In this document: positions 45,490 through 54,188 of the stretch, in pieces
Numbering within the stretch: position 1 is the stretch's first letter
Layout: the number at the start of each line of letters is the position of its first letter
Source: DAIQRJ01 sp963708795
Lineage (GTDB): Bacteria; Actinomycetota; Actinomycetes; Propionibacteriales; DAIQRJ01
Assembly: GCA_963708795.1 (NCBI GenBank)
Contig: CAVPUH010000006.1
Span: 620,001 to 684,000 of the forward strand
Direction of reading: 5' to 3'
DNA length: 64,000 bases
Notes under the pieces: generated by a model
The model's database searches: none
Seen by the model: the letters and a program-made list of their open reading frames with translations, nothing else
What the model was told of the DNA's origin: nothing
Translations under genes and position numbers: made by a program

Positions 45490-46908
45490 GTGACCATCAC
45501 CGAGACCGCCGAGACCGCGGCACTGCCGACCCACGAACAGCGGGTCGCCGCCGGGAAGGCCGCGCGATCGACAGCGCCCCTTGATTCGCATGCCCAGTTC
45601 AGCGCGCGGCCCGACCGCGACACCGTCGGCCTGCTCCTGGACCAGGCGATCTCCCGCGTACCCGAGCTCATTCCCGTCCGACACGGCCGGATGCTCGTCT
45701 CCCCGTTCACCTACTACCGGGGCGCAGCGCTGCCGATGGCCGCCGACCTGGCGACTACTCCGACCTCCGGCCTCCGCGCACAATTGTGCGGGGACGCTCA
45801 CCTGTCCAACTTCGGCGCGTTCGCATCCCCCGAGCGCAAGCTCGTCTTCGACGTGAACGACTTCGACGAGACCCTGCCGGGCCCGTTCGAGTGGGATGTC
45901 AAGCGTTTCGCCGCCAGCCTGGTCGTGGCCGGTCGCGACAACGGGTTCAGCCGCAAGGAGAACCGTGCGACCGTCCTCACAGGCGTCGCGGCCTATCGCA
46001 CCGCCATGCGGGAATTCGCCCGTCAATCGATGATGACTGTCTGGTACGCCCACCTCGACATCGAGGACACGGTTCGCAGCTTCAGCGCGCAACTCAAGGC
46101 CAGCAAGTTGAAACTCACCGAAGCGCTGCTGGCCAAGGCTCACACGCGTGACAGCCTCCAGGCCCTCAGCAAGCTCACGACCGTCGACGCCGATGGCAAG
46201 CGCCGCATCATCAACGACCCACCGCTGATCGTTCCCGTCGAGGATCTGTTCAGCGACCGGCAGTCGCACGAGATCTACGCCGAGCTCGGCGAACTCATCG
46301 AGAGGTATCGAAAGACCCTGCAGTCCGATCGTCAACACCTGGTCAAGCAGTTCGCTCTGAGCCAGGTGGCCCGGAAGGTCGTCGGGGTCGGAAGCGTCGG
46401 CACCCGCGCCTGGATCCTCCTCATGGAAGCCGGCGATGGCACCGACCCGCTCATCCTGCAGGCCAAAGAGGCGCAGCAGTCCGTCCTGAGCGACTTCGCC
46501 GGATCGACGGAATACGAGAACGAGGGCCAACGCGTGGTCGCCGGCCAGCACCTCATGCAGGCCACGAGCGACATCTTCCTCGGCTGGCAGCGCACGACCG
46601 GCCCCGACGGGATCGACCGCGACTTCTACGTGCGTCAGTTGCGGGACTGGAAGTTCTCCATGCCGATCGAGCAGATGCGCCCCACCGGGATGGGTCTCTA
46701 CGCAGGCTTGTGCGCCTGGACGCTGGCTCGGGGCCACGCGTGTTCGGGCGACCGGGTCGCGATCGCGTCCTACCTGGGCAAGTCCGCGACGTTCGACAAC
46801 GCGATCGCCGACTTCGCCGAGGCCTACGCCGACCAGAACGATCGTGACCACGCGGCGCTCGCCGCCGCGCTGGTGTCGGGTCGGATCGAGGCTCAATCCG
46901 GTCTCTGA
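45490..46908 (+). CDS. DUF2252 domain-containing protein
   Basis: A 472-residue DUF2252 protein. Kinase-like conserved blocks are MLVSPFTYYRGAALPMAADLA, QLCGDAHLSNFGAFASPERKLVFDVNDFDETLPGPFEWDVKRFAASL (with the D-A-H-x-x-N and D-x-N-D-F-D-E motifs of an aminoglycoside-phosphotransferase-like fold), RRIINDPPLIVPVEDL and DFYVRQLRDWKFS. The family resembles small-molecule or protein kinases, but no activity is established. The GTG start has GAAAGG upstream. Confidence 0.88.
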   Translation: MTITETAETAALPTHEQRVAAGKAARSTAPLDSHAQFSARPDRDTVGLLLDQAISRVPELIPVRHGRMLVSPFTYYRGAALPMAADLATTPTSGLRAQLCGDAHLSNFGAFASPERKLVFDVNDFDETLPGPFEWDVKRFAASLVVAGRDNGFSRKENRATVLTGVAAYRTAMREFARQSMMTVWYAHLDIEDTVRSFSAQLKASKLKLTEALLAKAHTRDSLQALSKLTTVDADGKRRIINDPPLIVPVEDLFSDRQSHEIYAELGELIERYRKTLQSDRQHLVKQFALSQVARKVVGVGSVGTRAWILLMEAGDGTDPLILQAKEAQQSVLSDFAGSTEYENEGQRVVAGQHLMQATSDIFLGWQRTTGPDGIDRDFYVRQLRDWKFSMPIEQMRPTGMGLYAGLCAWTLARGHACSGDRVAIASYLGKSATFDNAIADFAEAYADQNDRDHAALAAALVSGRIEAQSGL

Positions 46909-46941
46909 CGCCAGCGAAGCGATCACACCTGGGCCGCGGTT

Positions 46942-46970
46942 TCACCCCGATCCGGGTGATCACGGGGTGA
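46942..46970 (+). terminator. Candidate terminator after the DUF2252 gene
   Basis: TCACCCCG (46942-46949) and CGGGGTGA (46963-46970) form an 8-bp stem 33 bases after the stop codon, without a T-run. Confidence 0.5.
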
Positions 46971-46992
46971 TGCCGATCCAAACATGACCGAC

Positions 46993-47114
46993 GAAGCTCG
47001 GCGCACGAGCTACCCGCGGTGTGTGCCGGCCAGCCGTTCAGATTCCTGGGCCTGAAGCTCGGCGCACGAGTTACCCGCGGTATGTGTCGGCCAGCCGTCC
47101 AGATTCCTGGGCCC
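46993..47114. repeat. Two-copy 61-bp tandem repeat
   Basis: Units 46993-47053 and 47054-47114 share GAAGCTCGGCGCACGAG, TACCCGCGGT, CGGCCAGCCGT and CAGATTCCTGGGCC, with about five differences. No spacer separates them. The second unit lies ~42 bases before the start of the next small gene. Confidence 0.85.
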
Positions 47115-47156
47115 GGTCGACAGCACACGATCCCCTTCGGTGAAGAGGTACACCCC

Positions 47157-47279
47157 ATGAGTGCTCCGGACGTGCGCAAGGACCTGCTCGCCCTGGCCGA
47201 GCAGAAGCGCTGGCTCGTCCTCAGCATGAAGGACGACTTCGTCGAGCTCTTCGCCGACGCTGCCGCCAGCGTCGGCTAG
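47157..47279 (+). CDS. Small hypothetical protein (40 aa)
   Basis: A 40-residue reading frame, MSAPDVRKDLLALAEQ then KRWLVLSMKDDFVELFADAA, with AGAGG ten bases upstream of the ATG and codon use like its neighbours. It directly precedes the zinc-ribbon gene (four bases apart), which supports co-transcription. No family is recognised, and it may not be a real gene. Confidence 0.4.
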   Translation: MSAPDVRKDLLALAEQKRWLVLSMKDDFVELFADAAASVG

Positions 47280-47283
47280 GGAC

Positions 47284-47556
47284 GTGGGTCAGGTGGAGGC
47301 GCTCGAGTCCGCACCGTCCGCGGATCTCCCGGCCCTGTGCCCGTACTGCGATTCGCCCGAGCTCGACTACACGTACGTGCTGCCCCCTGAGCCTGACCTG
47401 CCCGCCACGCTCGTCTTCGCGTGCCGCTGCTGCAGATCCCACGTCGAGTCCTATGCAGACGAGTTCGACCCACCCGTGGACGACCCGAGATGGATCATCG
47501 CCGCGACACCTCCGGGCCGCACAGCCGTCTCCCGTCCGCGGGCCGACGCCACCTAG
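47284..47556 (+). CDS. Small zinc-ribbon-like hypothetical protein
   Basis: A 90-residue protein with paired cysteines CPYC (residues ~19-22) and CRCC (~47-50) plus a nearby His, consistent with a zinc ribbon. The central part reads ELDYTYVLPPEPDLPATLVFACRCC. The GTG start follows the preceding small frame by four bases. It is of unknown function; the four-cysteine layout suggests structural zinc rather than catalysis. Confidence 0.55.
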   Translation: MGQVEALESAPSADLPALCPYCDSPELDYTYVLPPEPDLPATLVFACRCCRSHVESYADEFDPPVDDPRWIIAATPPGRTAVSRPRADAT

Positions 47557-47600
47557 CCACACCGCGCCTGGCCACACCGCGCTCGAGGTGGATGTAGGGC

Positions 47601-50130
47601 TCAGTCGGTGGCCGGAACCGTCGCCTTCTCGACGGCCGGGGCGAGATCCTTGCGGTGACCGAGCCGTTCGAGCCACCGCACCAGTTGCTGGTGGACGAGT
47701 TCGGCCCCGACGAGCCGTCCGTCGTCGTCGAGCAGATCGGGGTCGAGATCGAACTCACTCGGGTACACGAGCATGGGGCGGGTCTGCCAGCCGCCCATCC
47801 CGCCGTGGCATCCGACGAGCTCCTCGAACGCCGCCACCTCGCCGAGCGCCGCGTCGTACAGCGAGTTGACGTAGATGTCCGGCGCGTTGTCGAACTCGGC
47901 GACGCGCTTGAAGTCTGCCCGCGCATCTGGTCCGAAGCCGGCGAGCGGGTCGGCACCCTCGACCGCGCCGGTCGTGAGGTCCATCGCTCCGGTCGCGCCG
48001 ATCGCCACCGGTCCCCGCGGCCGTCATGATGACGACGAAGCCGATCCCCGGATGTGTCGCGAGCGCATCGACCAGACCGGGGTAGGCCGCTTCGATCTCC
48101 CCGAGGATCAGGTGCCCCGGACGCTTCGCGAACCAGATACCGCCCAGGTTCCCGGAGTTGATGACCACCACCTCGGGTCGACCCTTGACTTCGGGTCCCG
48201 GTTGGTCGACCGAGTCACCGGTGTCGGTCCCGCTCTCGCGTTTGGCGCTGGCGCGGTCGATCATCTGCTTCGTCTTCTCGTGTTTGCCGGCGAGCTGGCG
48301 GAGGAAGATGTTGACCGGCCCCCACGCTTCGGCGTCGGCATGGGTCGCCACCTGCGTCGAGTCGGCCGACGTGAGCGACACGACGAACGCCTCCAGCGAC
48401 TGGCCGTATCGCTGCGCGAAGGTCGCGCCCTGGCTCTGACCGTGATCCGACAACGCCACGATCCGGTACGGCCGTGGCGTGGAGCCTGACGAGGCGAGCA
48501 GTTCGAGGGTGTGCAGCACCTCGTCTAGGCCGTACAGCGCCGCCAGCGACTCCGGCCGCGTCACCCCGGCATGGTGAGCGATCTCGTCGTAGTCGACGAA
48601 GTCGACGTACACAGACCTCGACCCGTTCATCATCGCCTCGACGACGAGAGCGAGGTTGAGGTCGCGCAGCAGCACGTTCGTCACTGCTCTGAGGAGGACG
48701 TAGGTCCCCGAGCGTTCGGTACGGGGCTGGACGTCGCGCGTCTTCTGTTGGCGTGCCTGGACGAACTCCTTCCCGATCTCGCCGATGCTCAAGATGACGG
48801 CACGGAAGAAGCCGGCGGGGTGCGTGAAGAACGCCGCGTACGACCGTGTCTGTCCGAGCCCGCGGCCGTGCTGGCGGAGCCCGCTCATGGTGAGGAGGGA
48901 CTGGCTCGCGTCACCGGAGAACAGGTTGCTGATGCTCACCCCGTCGTCGGCGAGGAGCCCGCGGCCGTTCGTCAGTCTGGCCTCGACGATGGCGGCATCG
49001 CCCGGCCTGTTGGTCACGAGGAGACGCCCGAGCTCCTTCTCGTACCACCGGAACGCCGGGATGCCCTCGTTGACACCGTGCAGGATGCCGGCCTGGCTGA
49101 CCGGGGTCGTCGACGGGATCCGCGCGACCCACTCGGTGAGGTCCGTGGGTTCCCGACCGGAGCCAGCGGGACAGCGTCGGCAGGTTCCCGGCGCGCATCT
49201 CGTACTCGAGCACCGGCGCGGGCATCCCGTCGAGCTGGACGAAGATCACGCCCGGCACCTCGGGATCCTCCACCGGTGGGTCCGACCGTTGAGCCGAACG
49301 GCGTGCACGACCAGATAGTCGAACGAGCGCGACGAGAACGCCCAGGTGATGAGCGTCATCACGAGGGCGTAGATCCAGGATGCGAGGACGGCCGAGAAGG
49401 CGTCGTCGATGACGATGCCTGGCGTCAACCACAGCGCCGCGCCGATGATGGCGGCGTTCGAGAACAACGCCAGCAACCCGGCACCCACCCAGCCGAACCG
49501 GCCGGCCGTCGCCACCAGCACCGGCCGCAGGATCCAGCCGACCACGGAGAGCAGGATCGTGGCGAGGACCAGTGACCACGCCGAGTCCACCGAGATGTCC
49601 GGGGTGGCGGCGATCGTCAGGCCCAGCGCGACGAGGCCGAGCCCGAAGTCCGACACCCAGGACACGAGCCGCCGACCGCGACGAGCCGGAAGGGTCTCGG
49701 TCATCGACTCGGTCAGGCGGCTCTCCCGGTGGCTCTCGAAGAAGCCGGTGCTGTTGGCCCGCCACAACAGCCACAAGGTCACGAACGCGAGGACCACCAA
49801 GGCGACGGCGCCGAGGATGCTGCCGCGATCGAACTCGAGTGCGACGACCGCGGCGAGCACGAGCCGCGCGACGGTCATCAACGTGACGACGAGCCGGGCG
49901 CTGTTGTGACCGCGCAGGAGATAGCCGGTGCACAGCCCGACGATGAGTCCGCCGACGATCAGGCAGATGGCGCCGGTGACGACTGCCTCGGGCGACGGGC
50001 CGGTGGAGTCGCTGCGGGTGGCGAGCAGCGCGATACCGACGACGACGTCCACGGCCCCGGAGATCGCGGTGATGACGGCGGCGACCGTGACGGATCTCGG
50101 ACGCGCCGACGGGTTGCGGGACTCAGACAC
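47601..50130 (-). CDS. Holin-like membrane domain fused to alkaline-phosphatase-superfamily domain (three frame breaks)
   Basis: About 842 residues. The N-terminal ~280 residues are membrane-embedded, about eight helices, the last four like the superfamily IV phage-holin domain (GWILRPVLVATAGRFGWVGAGLLALFSN). The sequence then shifts frame near 49285 and gives GVIFVQLDGMPAPVLEYEM, the start of a type I phosphodiesterase/alkaline phosphatase fold. It shifts again near 49165 into RLLVTNRPGDAAIVEARL and SVYVDFVDYDEIAHHAGV, with metal ligands YDEIAHH and ALSDHGQSQG. A last shift near 48025 leads to GATGAMDLTTGAVEGADPL. All domains are conserved. It is probably an extracytoplasmic nucleotide or lipid phosphodiesterase. 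Confidence 0.78.
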
Positions 50131-50343
50131 TCGGAGGTCCTGTCAGTCGTGGTGCGGCTGCTGGGCGACGCGGGGATCATCGCACCCTCGCGCGTCGCAC
50201 GCATCGCTCCGGCGGCGACCTGAAGGCGACCGCTCGATCGTCGACGTGGCGCGGCCGACGGTTCTGGGGACTTCGGCGCTCGGGTCGATAGGGTGTCGCT
50301 CGCTGGTGATCGACGGTCCGAGACGAGGAGAGGCCCAGGCCTG

Positions 50344-51009
50344 ATGTGGTCGGCACTGGGACACGTCCTCCCGATCGCTCTCGCCGTGGCGATGAGCACT
50401 GTGCCGATCACGGCCACCATCCTCATCCTGCTGTCACCGAATCGGAACCGTTCGGGCTTGGGCTTCCTGATCGGCTGGGTGCTCGGGATGGCGCTCGTCG
50501 TGGTGCTGGCCGTCCTCGGCGCCCGCACGCTGCCGGTGGTCGAGACCCGAACGCCGGGTGACGCCATCGGCATCGCGGAGATCATCGTCGGGGCCGGCAT
50601 CCTCGTGTTCGGCATCATCGAGGCCCGGCGCGCGGCACACCGTCCCGAGACCGACGGTGCCACCTGGCTCGACCGTGTGGCTTCATTCGGCCCGTTCGCC
50701 TCCTTCGGTCTCGCGTTCGCCCTGAACTTCCGGCCGAAGGGCCTGCTGCTCGGCGTGGCCGCCGGCTTGTCCATCGCGGGCGATGTCAGAGCCTTCACCA
50801 GGACGGCGATCGCGGTCGCCTTCTACCTCGTCATCGCATCGAGCACGGTCGTGGTGCCGATTGTCGCGACGCTGGTCTCGCCCAAACGCATGCAACCGCG
50901 GCTCGTGGCAGCTCACGACTGGTTGGACCACAACAGTCAGACCGTGACGGCTGTCATCCTGCTCATCATCGGCGCCGTCATCGTCGGCGCCGGACTCAGC
51001 CGCCTGTAG
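50344..51009 (+). CDS. GAP family protein (Sap/LysE-like membrane protein)
   Basis: A 221-residue membrane protein with six hydrophobic helices of the GAP/Sap family (related to LysE-type exporters), named from mycobacterial peptidoglycolipid addressing protein. Segments include VLPIALAVAMSTVPITATILILLSPNRNRSGLGFLIGWVLGM, AIGIAEIIVGAGILVFGIIEAR, FASFGLAFALNFRPKGLLLGVAAGLSI and VTAVILLIIGAVIVGAGL. The S-P-N-R-x-R-x-G-L-G-F-L-I-G motif is diagnostic. It may export small molecules or lipids. The ATG has GAGGAGAGG upstream. It is divergent from the holin-phosphodiesterase gene. Confidence 0.85.
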   Translation: MWSALGHVLPIALAVAMSTVPITATILILLSPNRNRSGLGFLIGWVLGMALVVVLAVLGARTLPVVETRTPGDAIGIAEIIVGAGILVFGIIEARRAAHRPETDGATWLDRVASFGPFASFGLAFALNFRPKGLLLGVAAGLSIAGDVRAFTRTAIAVAFYLVIASSTVVVPIVATLVSPKRMQPRLVAAHDWLDHNSQTVTAVILLIIGAVIVGAGLSRL

Positions 51010-51058
51010 TCGCCGGCACTGCTTCTTCCGGCTCCAGCCGCTGCTCTAGCGTGCCGAC

Positions 51059-51466
51059 ATGACCCGCTACGTCATCGATGCCCCCACTCTCCTGCTCGTC
51101 GCCGCCGACGATCTGCGCGTCAGCCCCGCTCACCAGATCGTGGCCCCCAGCCTGATCCGATCGCAGGCGCTCAGCCTCCTGCTCCAGGCCGTCCAGCGGG
51201 GCGAACTCTCCGAGCGCGATGCGCTTGCTCGCCACGATCGACTCACCGAGCTGAAGATGCGGCTGCTCGGTGACCGCGTCTCGCGCCGTACCGCGTGGAG
51301 GATCGCCCTCGAGCACGGCTGGGACACGACCTCCGACGCCGAGTACCTGGCCGTCACCCGGCTCCAGGCCGACGCGCTCGTCACGGTCAGCCCCGATCTC
51401 GCGGCGAAGGCCGACGGAATCGTGCCCGTGGCACCCCTCGACGTGCTCGGCGACGCCGACAGCTGA
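51059..51466 (+). CDS. PIN-domain (VapC-like) protein
   Basis: A 135-residue protein with a PIN nuclease layout: first Asp in YVIDAPTLLLVA (residues 4-15), a central helical region, then DAEYLAVTRLQADALVTVSPDLAAKA near the C-terminus carrying the later acidic residues. VapC toxins cleave RNA, but no antitoxin gene is found within 50 bases on either side, so it may be a solitary PIN protein. The ATG lies six bases after TAGCGT, a leaderless-type promoter. Confidence 0.75.
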   Translation: MTRYVIDAPTLLLVAADDLRVSPAHQIVAPSLIRSQALSLLLQAVQRGELSERDALARHDRLTELKMRLLGDRVSRRTAWRIALEHGWDTTSDAEYLAVTRLQADALVTVSPDLAAKADGIVPVAPLDVLGDADS

Positions 51467-51516
51467 CAGCACGGCGCCGCGATCGCCGCGCGGCCTCAGA
51501 TTTCCCACTATCTGGA

Positions 51517-51552
51517 TAGGAATTGACGGTATCGTCGCGCTGTTGGCACAGT
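51517..51552 (+). promoter_or_regulatory. Promoter of the riboswitch-controlled flavin reductase operon
   Basis: TTGACG (51523-51528), an 18-base spacer and CACAGT (51547-51552) form a -35/-10 pair seven bases before the riboswitch. The word TAGGAATTGAC (51517-51527), overlapping the -35, is identical at the promoter of the convergent monooxygenase operon (58151-58161, complement). TATCTGGATA just upstream is a small palindrome that could bind a regulator. Confidence 0.55.
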
Positions 51553-51559
51553 GGACACC

Positions 51560-51638
51560 GGTCACGAGTCCCAGCGCACAGCCCCGGCTTGCTGGACGGC
51601 AACCCTCCACCGCGGTGGGGTGCCCCGGGTGAAGACCA
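51560..51638 (+). ncRNA. SAM-IV riboswitch (plus-strand operon)
   Basis: The conserved core of the actinobacterial SAM-IV aptamer is read directly: GGTCACGAGT, CAGCGCACAGCCCCGGCTTG, CTGGACGGCAACCCTC, GCGGTGGGGTGCCCC and GGTGAAGACC, with the closing stem GGTC/GACC at 51560-51563 and 51634-51637. It binds S-adenosylmethionine and normally shuts off sulfur-assimilation or methionine genes. The downstream genes are a leader peptide and two flavin reductases. A second copy controls the convergent monooxygenase operon. Confidence 0.9.
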
Positions 51639-51703
51639 GGCGATGAGCTTGTCGCAAGCGCGCCCGGCGACGGGCGGGACTCACCTTCCCCGGGAGTACA
51701 CGG

Positions 51704-51802
51704 ATGCCGAGCATCGAGCACAGCACCGATCGGCCGCCCCTGGTCGAACGGCGACACGTCGATCTCAAGCGCGTCGACAGCTCGCTCTGCCTCGCCGTCT
51801 GA
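51704..51802 (+). CDS. Sulfur-associated leader peptide (32 aa)
   Basis: A short frame between the riboswitch and the FMN reductase: MPSIEHSTDRPPLVERR then HVDLKRVDSSLCLAV. The RRHVDLxRVxSxxC pattern matches the putative leader peptides that precede many actinobacterial sulfur-metabolism genes. A cysteine codon near the end suggests translation-coupled sensing of cysteine supply, in addition to the SAM riboswitch. The coding frame closes 81 bases before the reductase start. No strong ribosome site is seen. Confidence 0.75.
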   Translation: MPSIEHSTDRPPLVERRHVDLKRVDSSLCLAV

Positions 51803-51883
51803 CCGACCTGCTCCTGGCGCGGTGCGGTGCGGTTGCCGACCCCACCCGCGCATCCCTTCCCGGCCCTCTTCCTGGAGACTCGC

Positions 51884-52432
51884 ATGTCTGACGCCCCGCA
51901 GTCCGGACCCGAACGGCGTGAGGTCGTGTCCAGCCTGCTGCTCGGAAACCCTCGCCCTGGCTCGCGAACCGCGCTTCTCGCCGCCCGGGTGGCCGCGTCG
52001 GTGGGCGCCGTCGACCCGACGGTGATCGACCTCGCGACCTTCGGCGCGGCGGTGCTCGACGCCGACGCGCCGCTCACGCGGCAGGCGCGCCAGGTGCTGG
52101 ACGAGAGCGAGTTGGTCGTCGTCGCCACACCGGCCTACAAGGGCGGCTACACCGGGCTCCTCAAGGTCTTCGCCGACACGATCCCGAACGCGTCGCTGCA
52201 CACCGTCGCGATTCCGGTCGTGGTCGCCGGCTCACCGGCCCATGCCGCGCTGGTCGACCTGCAACTGCGGCTCCTCCTCACCGAACTCGGCGTCCGTCTG
52301 CCGACCGCGTCCGTCGTGGTCCTGGAGAGCCAGCTCGACGACCAGACCGGCGTCGTCGACCTGTGGGCACAGGCCAATCTCGCCGACCTCCACGCGGTGC
52401 TCGCGAGCCGTCGGGCGGTGATCGCCGCATGA
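51884..52432 (+). CDS. NADPH-dependent FMN reductase (SsuE/MsuE-like)
   Basis: A 182-residue flavodoxin-fold reductase that uses NAD(P)H to make FMNH2 for partner monooxygenases. The phosphate-binding start SSLLLGNPRPGSRTALLAARVA, the ELVVVATPAYKGGYTGLLKVFADTI segment (residues ~71-95) and the VVVAGSPAHAALVDLQLRLLL stretch are the SsuE-type hallmarks. ATG 51884 has TGGAG upstream. It is the first long gene after the SAM riboswitch and leader peptide, and overlaps the next gene by ATGA. The setting implies FMNH2 supply to the four LLM enzymes encoded convergently. Confidence 0.9.
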   Translation: MSDAPQSGPERREVVSSLLLGNPRPGSRTALLAARVAASVGAVDPTVIDLATFGAAVLDADAPLTRQARQVLDESELVVVATPAYKGGYTGLLKVFADTIPNASLHTVAIPVVVAGSPAHAALVDLQLRLLLTELGVRLPTASVVVLESQLDDQTGVVDLWAQANLADLHAVLASRRAVIAA

Positions 52433-53019
52433 CCGCGCGGCATCAGCTCCCGTCGCCCGCCGAGTCGTCGGACGCCTTGCACTCCGACGATCTCAAGCGC
52501 GTGTTCCGGCGTCATCCGGCGGGTGTCGTCGTGATCACCGGGCACGGTCCGACCGGCCCGGCCGGTTTCACCGCCACATCGTTTGTGAGCCTGTCGCTCG
52601 AGCCCGCGCTTGTGTGCTTCTCGGTCCTGAGCACCGCATCGGCATGGCGGATCCTGCGCGGTGTCGACACCGTTCTCGTCCACCTCCTCGGCACCCACCA
52701 GGACGATGTCGCCGGCCGGTTCGCGACGAGCGGGATCGATCGGTTCGCCGAGCCCACGCGCTGGGTTCGACTGGCCACCGGCGAGCCGCTGCTCGACGGC
52801 ACCGCGACCTGGATCCGCGGCGAGGTCGTGCAGCGCGTCTCCCTCGGCGATCACATCCTCGTGGTCGTCCGCCCTGTCCAGGCACAGGTCGACGAGAGCG
52901 TGGACCCGCTCGTCTATCACGACCGCTCGTACACCGCGCTGGCACCAACGCCCGTCGCTGCGCCGGCCGACCAATCCGACCCGACTTCGGCTCCCCCGGC
53001 CTCGGCTCCCCCGGCCTGA
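52429..53019 (+). CDS. Flavin reductase domain protein
   Basis: A 196-residue flavin reductase of the HpaC/DszD-like split-barrel type. DDLKRVFRRHPAGVVVITG, GFTATSFVSLSLEPALVCFSV (the flavin-binding S-x-T-S-F-x-S-L-S-x-x-P-x-L core) and the late LGDHILVVVRPVQAQV with the conserved GDH are seen. The C-terminus is an Ala/Pro tail built from a duplicated 15-base unit. The start overlaps the FMN reductase stop (ATGA). Two reductases of different folds in one operon suggest supply of reduced flavin to several monooxygenases. Confidence 0.88.
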   Translation: MTARHQLPSPAESSDALHSDDLKRVFRRHPAGVVVITGHGPTGPAGFTATSFVSLSLEPALVCFSVLSTASAWRILRGVDTVLVHLLGTHQDDVAGRFATSGIDRFAEPTRWVRLATGEPLLDGTATWIRGEVVQRVSLGDHILVVVRPVQAQVDESVDPLVYHDRSYTALAPTPVAAPADQSDPTSAPPASAPPA

Positions 53020-53045
53020 TCAGCCCAGTCTGATCAGCCCAGCCA
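52986..53045. repeat. Short tandem repeats at the convergent operon ends
   Basis: A 15-base unit (CGGCTCCCCCGGCCT) occurs twice at the end of the flavin reductase gene, followed by a 14-base unit (TGATCAGCCCAGTC / TGATCAGCCCAGCC) occurring twice across its stop and the end of the convergent LLM gene. TGATCA inside the second unit is itself palindromic. Confidence 0.7.
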
Positions 53046-54147
53046 CTCCTTCGCCAGGAGCTGATACGAGCGGACGCGGTCGGCGTGATCATGGGTGATC
53101 GTGGTGATCACGAGCTCGTCGGCGCCGGTGGCGTCCTGGAGCTGTTGCAGCCGCGCGGCCACGGTGGTGGGCGAACCGACGAACTGCGTGTCGATCCGAT
53201 CTGCCACCAGTTCCGCGTCCTCGGCCGTCCACGGCAGGTCGGCTGCTTCTGCAGGCGTCGGGTACCGGATGGCCCCGGCCGCCGTGCGGATGCTGCGAAC
53301 CCACGGGCCGTAGCCGGCGGCGAGCTCGCGTGCCGTCGCGTCGTCCTCGGCCACGACGACGTCTGCGGAAACGCTGACGTACGGGGCGACGAGGTCATCG
53401 GAAGGGACGAACGCGTCTCGATACGCCTCCACCGCCTCGAGGATGTTGCTCGGAGCGACGTGGTAGTTCGCCGCGAAGCGCAACCCGTTCGCACCTGCCA
53501 CGGCCGCGCTCTCACCGGCGCTGCTGCCGAGGATCCACACCTGGACGTCCGCACCCTCTCCGGGGCTCGCTTCCCCGGGCACGCCGTCGAAGGAGTAGCG
53601 ACCGGCCAACAGGGCGAGGATGTCGTCGACCTGTTCGGTGTAGTCCTGCGGCTCGGCCTTGGGGAGCAGCAGGAGATGCTTCTGGAGGGCGATGCGAGGT
53701 GAGCCGAGCAGCTTCTCGAAGGAGAAGCGCTGGGGCACGACCAATCCGTTCGATGCCGGCGTGGGGGCTGGTGCGGAGGCCGCATCCAGGCGGGGTGACG
53801 GGCGGGCGGCCACCGGAACGACCCAGCCCGAGGTCGAGCCGGCCAGGATGCAGCGCGTCCACCAGGCCGATCTCCTCCACCACCGACAAGGCGGTGCGGT
53901 GGCCGAGCTGGAAGCCGGCGGAACCCAGCCGGATGTGCGACGTCGCGCCGGCGACCAGGGCGATCACGACCGACGGGGACGCGCCGATGACTCCGGGATT
54001 GAGGTGGTGCTCGGCGAACCAGTACCGCCGGTAGCCGAACTGCTCGGTCTGCTGGGCGAGATCGATCGTGTTGCGCAGGGCGTCGGCGTTGGTCGAGCCG
54101 GACGACACCGGCACGAGGTCGAGTACTGCCAGGGGAACGCGTGCCAT
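53034..54147 (-). CDS. LLM class flavin-dependent oxidoreductase, MsnO8/group 1 type (one frame break)
   Basis: A luciferase-like monooxygenase or oxidoreductase of about 370 residues. The start VPLAVLDLVPVSSGSTNADAL, then FGYRRYWFAEHHLNPGVIGASPSVVIALVAGATSHIRLGSAGFQL and PGRLDLGLGRSGG are typical of the group 1 luciferase-family oxidoreductases. One surplus base near 53805 shifts the frame. It resumes with VPQRFSFEKLLGSPRIALQKHLLLLPK, then VWILGSSAGESAAVAGANGLRFAANYHVAP. It is the last gene of the minus-strand SAM-regulated operon and needs reduced FMN (or F420) from elsewhere. The substrate is unknown; alkanesulfonate or sulfone oxidation is inferred from context. Confidence 0.85.
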
Positions 54148-54188
54148 CGGTCGTCTCCAATGCCGGGAAGTGTCCGGCTGTCGCTGAA

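Noticed and set aside
46993..47114. CRISPR array
   Set aside because: Only two contiguous units, no spacers and no cas genes anywhere in the window.
51059..51466. VapBC toxin-antitoxin pair
   Set aside because: The PIN gene has no small DNA-binding partner upstream or downstream; the upstream gene is a membrane protein and the downstream sequence is the riboswitch leader.
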